Shown here: positions 56,801 through 64,000 of the stretch, in pieces
Layout of the letters: every line of letters begins with the position of its first letter
How positions within the stretch are numbered: position 1 is the stretch's first letter
Assembly: GCA_012064385.1 (NCBI GenBank)
Contig: QRDG01000473.1
Span: forward strand, 5,723,066 to 5,787,065
DNA: 64,000 nucleotides
From: Puccinellia tenuiflora
Lineage: Eukaryota; Streptophyta; Magnoliopsida; Poales; Poaceae
Reading direction: 5' to 3'
Made by a program: the position numbers and the translations under genes
The notes under the pieces: generated by a model
Told to the model about the DNA's origin: nothing
Seen by the model: the letters and a program-made list of their open reading frames with translations, nothing else
Database searches by the model: none

Positions 56801-58078
56801 CACATTTGAAGTTACACATCTATGATAAAATGAGTGCATATGAAGCTGTTGTCCAGGGAAGAAAGATAGTTTACTGAGTTAGATAGTCGTTAGTTGACAC
56901 TTAATAACAAGCACGTGACAAAACAAAAAAGCTCAGGCTTTGTTCCCTGCCCCATCTAAAACAAGGGCACTATGTTTAATTTTGTTTACTTAGACACTAA
57001 GATCCGTAGCATGTGTAGAATAACAAACACAGGCGGTTATCCTTGTTGATTTGTACCCTTAATTTGCAACTCGATGGTTGGCACTTGGCAATAGATGCAG
57101 TCAGCTGCAGTTGTTAGTTGCAACTTCAGGTCTGTGGTCTTTTTTTTTTCATGAACATGATGTTCACTGTTTGTCTTTAGTCACTGTATTTACAGTTGGG
57201 TTTCAGTTAGATTCTGATCAAGCACAACATCGTAGTACTGCTAACTTGAGTATTCTCGCTTCATATCTCTGGCTTGTTTTCCCTTTTATGTTTGTTGTAA
57301 ACTTCTAACCCTGCTAATGTTTGTGAAACTGAACATAACATTTTTTATTATATACATGTAGGCACAAATCATTAGGATTAAAGCAAAGGGCCGTGACTTC
57401 AAAATAAAAGTGCTCGCGAAAGAATACCAGCACACCTGCAAATCAACTGGCCTAATGCTCTGGGAATCAGCTCAGTTCATGTGCAGTCTTCTAGCAGAGA
57501 ACCCTCCCATAGTTGCTGGCAAAAGGGTGCTGGAGATAGGCTGTGGCTCAGCCGGCATCTGCTCAATGGTTGCTGCCAGTTTTGCTCAGCTTGTTGTAGC
57601 TACCGATGGGGATGCAGAATCGCTCGATCTTCTCAGACAGAACACTAGCTCTAATCTGGAGGCTGAATTTCTCAACAGACTTGTGATCAGAAAGCTATTT
57701 TGGGGCAGTGAAGACGATACGAAGGCAGTCAAGGAGCTCTCCGGCAACAATGGTGAAGGTTTCGATTGTATAATAGGCACTGACGTGACCTACAATCCTG
57801 ATGCTATACTACCTCTCTTCAGGACTGCTAGGGAACTGATTTCTGGCAAGGGCAATGGTGATTCGGAGCCGGGGGCCCTTATCCTCTGCTACATCCAGCG
57901 TCGTGTCGATGAGGACTCTATCCTCTCTGCCGCCAAGGCCCAGGGCTTCAGTCTTGCGGACAGATGGATCAACGGAGTTCACGAGAGTAATGGTATCATT
58001 AGCTCCTGGTTCCGTGGCAATGATGTTTGCAGTGCTTTTCAGAATGTGACATTTTCGATACTGTATTTTGAAGTGTAA
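53830..58078 (+). CDS. Two-domain SAM methyltransferase (tRNA m3C METTL2/6/8-like plus Methyltransf_16-like), 556 aa
   Basis: Eleven exons close in frame (1671 nt): 53830-53917, 54010-54071, 54617-54700, 54824-54928, 55020-55127, 55239-55310, 55412-55462, 55987-56049, 56193-56317, 56580-56775, 57362-58078. The start has a good context (ACCATGG). The N-terminal half matches the METTL2/6/8-Trm140 family that makes 3-methylcytidine at position 32 of Ser/Thr tRNAs: WDIFYKRHEDKFFKDRHYL, SAM motif LEVGCGAGNTIFPLL (77-91), ACDFSSRAV, GGRVLFRDYAFGDLAQ, NFYVRGDGTRAYYF. The C-terminal exon is a second Rossmann methyltransferase (GLMLWESAQF, VLEIGCGSAG near 374-383, IGTDVTYNPDAILPLF), like FAM86/METTL21 lysine methyltransferases. 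Arabidopsis has the same fusion (At2g26200/At1g54650 as I recall). Substrate of the second domain unknown. Confidence 0.9.
56140..56188 (+). other. Partial copy of exon 9 inside the preceding intron
   Basis: The text ATGAATACATGGTTGACTTA and TCTCCAAATGTGGG, just before exon 9, mirrors ATGAATACCTGGTGGATTTG and TCTCAAAATGTGGG within exon 9. It is not in the coding path and appears to be an old tandem duplication of an exon piece. Confidence 0.75.
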
Positions 58079-58907
58079 GACAGGTGATGTTCAGCCGAAT
58101 CTCATGGTTACCATACTCGCAGATTTTATTTTACTTTATTTGTATTAGTGTACTAAACAAATGTATTTTTGGTTGTGGCAGTTGTATACTAAAGGAATGT
58201 TATTTAGTTTTTACGCATGTTTTTCGCCTGGGGAGGGTTTGCAGCATGGTAACGATCATCTGCTCTGAACATGAAGTCAGTTATCTGTTTCAAGATGTCA
58301 CGTTTAAGTTAGTTCTTCGGTCTGGATTATAATTTTCCTTCTTGGCTTGGGGCTCTTTTTGTAGAAGTTCTGTCATATTATTTGGTTTGTAACTTGATTT
58401 TTATTAATAAGAAGATACGTATAGCCTGAAAAAACAAGGAGAGGGGAGGAAAGGATAGGTAAGGGGGGGGGGGGGGGGGGGATCTTTTCTTTTTCATTCG
58501 TCCGTGTCACGTTGACGTTACCTAACCATAATAACTGAAGGATTGGCAGAATTATCGAATCGAGTCCGAATCGCACGGCGCGAAACCACGTACGTACGTA
58601 CACGGCAAACCACAAATTATATTCCGATTTTCCGACGCCGAAAGGGACCGCCTTTCCTTTTCTTTTCCCCACCCCCAAACAAAAGCCGCCCCAGTCCCGA
58701 GCTTGGATCTCTGTCGCCCTCGGCCCGGCGTGTTCTCCCAGCCGATGGACTTGGACGAGCCGCTCCCGTTTGACCGGAGCTCGTGCGTGCGGATCCAGCC
58801 GCCGGCTTTCTTGACCTTTTAATAGTGGCAGCAGGAGGAGGAGGAGGCGAGGGGAGCTTCGACCTTGGTTCCGTCCGAGGGGAAAGGCAGGAGTCAGTCG
58901 GCCGGTG
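58079..58907. other. Intergenic region, 3' end of methyltransferase and promoter of DUF946 gene
   Basis: Contains a 19-base G run (about 58463-58481) and ACGTACGTACGTAC (about 58589-58603). 58640 onward is GC-richer and likely 5' UTR. No gene seen. Confidence 0.5.
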
Positions 58908-61208
58908 ATGGGCGGGTGCAGCAGCTCCTGCTGCGGCGGCGGCGACGCCGTCGCTCGGCTGCCGGAGCCGTTCCGTCTGCCGGCGCCCCTGCCCGCGTGG
59001 CCGCAAGGTTTGTCAGGCACTTCCTTCTCTGCTCCCGTTCGTTTGTTTCTGCGTAGCCGGTCCACGGATCAGTTCAGCCTGAAGTGGTTTCATGATTAAC
59101 TTAATTTTGTTGATCACCACTTTCCTTTCCGATTATGTTCAGTGTTGACAGTACTGTTGTTTCCATCTCCCCAGAAGGGGATCAATCTTGTCCTATGAGC
59201 ATGATTGTTTAGATGTTTATGTCGTTGTTGCTTATGGTCTTGGTTTAGGAATTTGCGTGTACATATATCCTGCCGTAGTTGCTCCCTCTTGGTACTTGCC
59301 TTGGAAGTGGCTTAGCAGGCATCGATGTGTGTTGCTTGCTTCCATCCAAGGCATCTCATTTTAGAACGTAGCAATCAATCAATCATATCCTCTTAAGGGG
59401 CAAGAATTTTCTGATCATGTAGTTTGAGAAATGTAAGCAGTTCATTTATTCGCAAGACGCAATTTGTGCGGTTAACTTTGAACAGGCTACCCAAAGTCGG
59501 TATTTATGTTATGATGGGTTTGCAACGTCCTCTGTGTTCTTGATGCAAAACGCTCTCCTGTTTCTGAATTTGCTTGTTCATTGTTTTGCCAAATAGATTT
59601 TTCTTTCCTGAATACTCGAGCTTTGTAGTAACTTTGTCTAGCAACTACTTCGCAGGAGGAGACTTTGCTAAGGGCGTGATCTGCATAGGAGAGCTTGATG
59701 TTGCAAGTATTACCGAATTCCGGGACATATGGAGCTGCTCTGGAGCTACATTCTACGAGCCAAGAGAAGTTCCTGACGGTTTCCACTGCCTTGGGCACTA
59801 CGCCCAGCAGAATGACCGGCCTTTACAGGGTTTTCTCCTTGTCGCAAGGGAAGTGGCTAGCTGCGAATTGATCAATAGCATGCCCGCTCTTGTGAAACCA
59901 TTGGATTACACCCTCGTTTCGGCCGATGCTGGCATGTATGAAGATGACAATAGTGATTGTGGGTGCATCTGGTCGCCATCACCGCCAGAGGGCTATAAAG
60001 CCCTCGGCTATGTGGTTACTAGAGGACTAAAGAAGCCATCACTGGAGGCGGTTCGATGTCCACGCGATGACCTCACGGATGCATGTGAAAACTTCCGGTC
60101 AGTCCTTAATATGAAAAATTCATGCCAAGTTTGGACGACGAGGCCTTGTGACCGAGGTGTGGCAGGACGAGGTATACCTGTTGGTACATTCTTCTGTGAA
60201 ACAGATTCTGTTAACAGCGAGGAATCAGCCATTCCCTGCTTGAAGAACTTTGACGTGAATCTGAGATCCATGCCTAATCTGGAGCAGATTCATGCACTAA
60301 TCAGACACTATGGCCCAACTGTTTTCTTCCACCCACAAGAGACATATTTGCCATCATCGGTTTCGTGGTTCTTTGAGAGTGGAGCTACACTGCACAAGAA
60401 TGGTAAAGCAATGGGAGAACCAATACTTGGTGGTGGCTCAAACCTGCCTGCCGGTGGGACGAACGATGGCAAGTACTGGATTGATCTCCCTGATGATGAT
60501 AGGAATGAGCTCGTCAAAGTTGGTAACCTGAAGAGTGCCGAGCTCTACACTCATGTTAAGCCGGCTCACGGAGGGACCTTCACCGACATCGCGATGTGGG
60601 TGTTCTGCCCGTTCAACGGCCCAGCGACAATAAAGGTTGGACTCGCAAGCTTTGCCCTACAGAAGGTCGGTAGGCATACTGGAGACTGGGAGCATTTCAC
60701 CCTCCGCATAAGTAACTTCTCGGGAGAGCTCTCGTCCATCTACTTCTCGGAGCACAGCGGGGGTGGGTGGGTGGACACTTCCGACTTGGAGTTCATCTCG
60801 GGAAACAAGGCGATCGTCTACTCATCGAGGAACGGGCATGCAAGCTACGCCCACCCTGGCTGCTATCTCCAGGGATCCGAGAGGCTCGGCATCGGAATGA
60901 GAAATGACGTCGCGCGGAGCGATCTGTCGGTCGATTCAAGCACGAGGTATGAGATCATCTCTGCGGAGTACCTCGGCGGAGACGATGCTGTGGTGGAGCC
61001 ATGCTGGCTGCAGTACATGAGGGAGTGGGGCCCAACCGTGACGTACAACTCGCGGTCGGAGGTGGACACAATGCTCAGCTTCCTGCCGTTCTTCCTCCGG
61101 TTCACCGCGGAGGCAATATTCGACAGCCTCCCGGTGGAGCTGTATGAGGAGGAAGGCCCGACTGGACCAAAGGAGAAGGATAACTGGGAAGGTGACGAGC
61201 GGTGCTAG
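58908..61208 (+). CDS. DUF946 / VPS62-family protein, 550 aa
   Basis: Two exons: 58908-59007 and 59656-61208 (1653 nt in frame). The N-terminus MGGCSSSCCGGGD has Gly2 and Ser6 as in N-myristoylation signals, with Cys4, Cys8 and Cys9 as possible palmitoylation sites, so membrane attachment is likely. The body matches the plant DUF946 family related to yeast Vps62: FSLPAPLP-like entry (RLPEPFRLPAPLPAWPQG), IRHYGPTVFFHPQETYLPSS, TDIAMWVFCPFNGPATIKV, RHTGDWEHFTLRISNF, EHSGGGWVD, YSSRNGHASYAHPG and REWGPTVTYNSR. The length is typical. The biochemical role of the family is not established. The alternative ATG at 59574 reads through the intron and is less likely. It is convergent with the ABCC gene downstream. 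Confidence 0.9.
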
Positions 61209-61764
61209 GTTGTGTCTTCTTCATCCCAGTTACTATGTAATGTGATGAGATGATCGATATGTATGATATGCTTTGCAAGAGAATTACAGCAAATATACTT
61301 GAAGGGTGCCGACCATGACACCATGTCTCTATCTTTGTTCTGGCAGCGCTGCGCAAGCAGAATACATAGATCGTAACACAGAATCGTGCACAGGGATCAA
61401 GCACTTCAATCTGAGTGCCAGGAAAGCGAAATTTTCCCCTTTATTAATCATGTTATCCGCTTCCTTTTTCCCCATTATGCAAGGGAGGAGCACTACACAG
61501 TGTTATACATACATCACAAGCATCAGAGCTTCAGTTAAACTGTCCACCAACTCCTCCCGCGGTATTCACCTGTGTGTTCCCTCGTTTAGAATCCATGGTT
61601 ATTCAGGTCGGGGAACGCCCGGCTTTCTTCTTCGGTTCTCCCCTTCTCTTCCTGTCTCGCCCTATGGGTTTGCTACTTACTTCTATGGTGTAAGTAGGCT
61701 GGTGGATTTGGCTACCTTACCTCCCAGCCTCTGTTCTCAGTGGGGGATTAAGCTAAGCCTCTCT
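61209..61764. other. Convergent intergenic space
   Basis: 3' flanks of the DUF946 gene (plus) and ABCC gene (minus). The plus-strand ORF at 61306-61803 overlaps the ABCC last exon in antisense and has no domain. Confidence 0.6.
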
Positions 61765-64000
61765 CTATATACAGCTCGACCGGGTGGAGTATTCGGATAC
61801 TAGCTGCATGAACATGGAGGACTTGTCCTCCAGAAGCCTCTGGGGCGTGTCGAACTCTGTGATTTTCCCTGAAATAAACAAGACAGGGTAAATTCACTGT
61901 AAACGCTGTTGGTCCAAGCTTTGTGTGAAGGAGCATGTACCGTCGCTAAGCACCAAGACTAGGTCACTGTCGATGACCGTCGGGATCCTGTGTGCAATGG
62001 TACAGACGGTGCAGTCCTCGAATTCGCTGCGAATAATCTTTTGAATAAGATTGTCCGTAGCCGTGTCGACTGATGCAGTTGCCTCATCGAGCACCAAGAT
62101 CTTTGCCCGCTTAAGCAGCGCCCTGCCCAGTGCAATAAGCTGGCGCTGACCCACACTCCAGTTATCCCCATTCTCCAGTACTGCAATGGCACCCGGGAAA
62201 CATCTTTGCATCAGAAAGCGTCATGCTTACTCCCAGGAGAATTGTTCGTCTATTCAAAATTAAAACAAACCTGGACTGTCCAGTTTTTCATCCTTCGAAC
62301 GAATGACATCTCCTAGCTGGCATTTTTCTAGAGCCTGAACACAAACAAGTTCTCTTCCATAAGGATCATAACAGATTTAACACCAGGATAGCATAGAAGT
62401 GACCAGTGCATACCTCCCAAATTTCGTGATCAGGACGCTCTTCAAGAGGGTCAAGATTCATCCTGATAGTACCCTCAAACAACGTAGGGTCCTGAGGGAT
62501 GATGCTCAACCGTGACCGCAGATCATGAAGGCCAATTGCAGAAACGTCGACGTCGTCGATGATAATTTTCCCTCCAGTAGGTTCAATCAGGCGGAAAAGA
62601 GCCTGGATAAGGGTAGATTTACCACTTCCAGTCCGGCCTACAATCCCAATTTTTTTCCCTCCAGGAAAGATACAACTGACTTCATGTAGAACAAAGGGAA
62701 GGTCATCCTTGTAGCGGACCTGTGATATATTTAGGAAAAGCACAATCAGAAGCCATAAATAAAATGAAGTATATTCTTCGGCTTAGGAGAAGAGACAATA
62801 GATGACACATGAGTGGTCATTATACATAACAAAGAGCAAATGAATCAAGTGACAAATAAATGGCCAAGAACTATAAGTTTACCTTCAGATCAATCAATTC
62901 AATGTTTCCATTCTCAGGCCATGATGATGGGGGGCGGCAATTCTCAATAATCAGTGGTGCTTCACTAGGAATCTTGCAGTACTGATAAATACGCTCAACA
63001 GAGATGATTCTGTTCTCTAATTTACAGAAGCTCAATATCCACCTTGACATCCGAGCATTTAAGTTAAGTCCATATGTGACAGCAAGCCCAGCCATACCTA
63101 TCAATTGGAAAGGTTGTTTAGATGCAGAAGCATATTTAATTGTTGAAAAGAAAGGTGCAGCTTTTCTAATGCACCCAACAAGTGAATGATTGGGTAAAGC
63201 AAGATCGTAAAATAAATAGAATGGCATGTGAGAGAGCAGATAAGACATACTTGGTTCAATCGTTCCAGGAGGAAAGCTCACGAGTATTGCCATGCAGAAA
63301 GCAAACACAAAAGTCGAGAGCAATTCCATTCGCAGGCAGAGCCATTCAATGGCTGCAAGGCTGGAAAATAAAGGCCGAGAAAAACAATCAAGGAGGTAAA
63401 GATTTCTTTTCATGAATCTTTTCTCTTGACCAAACCCTCTAATGGTAGCAGCACCAGCAATTGACTCACTAAACAAATGTATCACTGGAGACTTTTGAAC
63501 GCTCAAGATCCTAGTCAGTTCCCTCGATGAAGCAATATAATATCTCTGCAAATTGATAGTATTTATTAGTAAAACCCCACTCTGAGGAATGTAGCAAGGA
63601 CGTCCATTATCTATTGTGTGATGAGATCTTTAAGAGTCTTTTGGTACTCAAAATCATCAACATATCGGCCTCATGCTTTGAGAATGAGCTTAATTCACAA
63701 GTTTCAACACTCTCATGCTGGACATATGCATCAGTTTTCTGGTTAAGTGGCATGTTAACTAGAGGTAGTCAGCATTATGTGTGCAGAGGTACCTACCTTT
63801 GCTATCTACTTTATCAGCACTACAGAAAACCTGGAAGTTTAGAAATTTACCTGCATCCACATGCATGCCATAGCCATGGGAACTATAAGAAATAGAACTT
63901 GCCATGTGACTTTGCTCATGACAGCAACGATTCCAAGGAGTTGAATTGTTGTTGATGCAAATCCCCCTAGCCTGAATGCTATATCAAGGTCCACAACACT
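61765..64000 (-). CDS. ABC transporter subfamily C (MRP type), C-terminal 457 aa, truncated by window edge
   Basis: ATP-driven exporter of conjugates, usually at the plant vacuole membrane. Seven exons on the minus strand close in frame: 63851-64000 (continues outside), 63251-63545, 62883-63097, 62414-62719, 62271-62334, 61941-62180, 61765-61868. The first exons cover the end of transmembrane domain 2 (QLLGIVAVMSKVTWQVLFLI, ESIAGAATIRGFGQEKRF, LENRIISVERIYQYC). NBD2 has Walker A GRTGSGKS, Q-loop IIPQDP, the degenerate signature WSVGQRQLIALGRA typical of ABCC NBD2, Walker B ILVLDEATASVD and H-loop TIAHRIPTVID. The C-terminus …RSSCI ends at TAG 61765-61767. Closest in feel to Arabidopsis ABCC3-like members; specificity cannot be read. 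No lesion seen. Confidence 0.92.

Noticed and set aside
58463..58481. G-run as a functional G-quadruplex
   Set aside because: A single homopolymer run is prone to sequencing error and slippage; nothing else supports function.
61306..61803. 165-aa plus-strand ORF after the DUF946 gene
   Set aside because: Overlaps the last ABCC exon in antisense and has no recognisable domain.

Overview
The window is grass nuclear DNA, most likely from a Triticeae species (wheat, Aegilops or barley type). The evidence is: several layers of nested LTR retrotransposons; a copia LTR that opens like the Angela/BARE group with a TGGTATCAGAGC primer site; Athila-lineage LTRs opening TGATACGTCC; GC-rich intronless or many-exon plant genes; and a snRNA-type promoter resembling wheat U6 promoters. 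The species is an inference and no database was consulted.

Layout. 1-10415: the 3' part of an Athila-lineage gypsy element (decayed pol, extra ORF, 3' LTR), apparently inserted into the internal tail of a sibling of the same family, whose tail and 3' LTR follow. 10416-12300: older retrotransposon debris. 12300-26030: a mosaic bounded by an 88-bp inverted repeat pair. It holds a direct-repeat array, a U6-type promoter in front of a hairpin-forming sequence, a minus-strand acidic ORF split by a hAT MITE, and a minus-strand Arg/Gly-rich ORF split by a very young, pol-less copia element (16778-25293, TSD CCTCC, two substitutions between its LTRs). 26050-26720: a copia 3' LTR relic. 27319-29697: an intact intronless subtilase of the SBT1.2/SDD1 type on the minus strand. 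30312-50350: a Mutator-like element with a decayed transposase. A 13.1-kb Tat-lineage gypsy element (30412-43521, TSD ATTAG) interrupts its left end, and a 2.4-kb solo-LTR-like insertion (45473-47870, TSD AAGCT) interrupts its transposase gene. The Tat element has a broken sense gag-pol but an apparently intact spliced antisense gene.

50351-64000 is the gene-rich end: small MITEs, an orphan I29 (cathepsin propeptide) fragment, an 11-exon two-domain methyltransferase (556 aa, tRNA m3C-type plus a Methyltransf_16-like domain), a two-exon DUF946/VPS62-family gene (550 aa), and the last seven exons of an ABCC (MRP) transporter on the minus strand, truncated by the window edge.

How it fits together. 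The host genes are independent housekeeping or developmental genes. The methyltransferase and the I29 fragment are divergent and share a 198-bp intergenic space. The DUF946 and ABCC genes converge on about 550 bp. Everything between 30.3 and 50.4 kb upstream of the subtilase is transposon, so that gene keeps only about 0.6 kb of non-repeat upstream DNA. All decay calls come from reading frames by eye. Splice sites were chosen by GT/AG, phase and family resemblance, and the multi-exon models close in frame.
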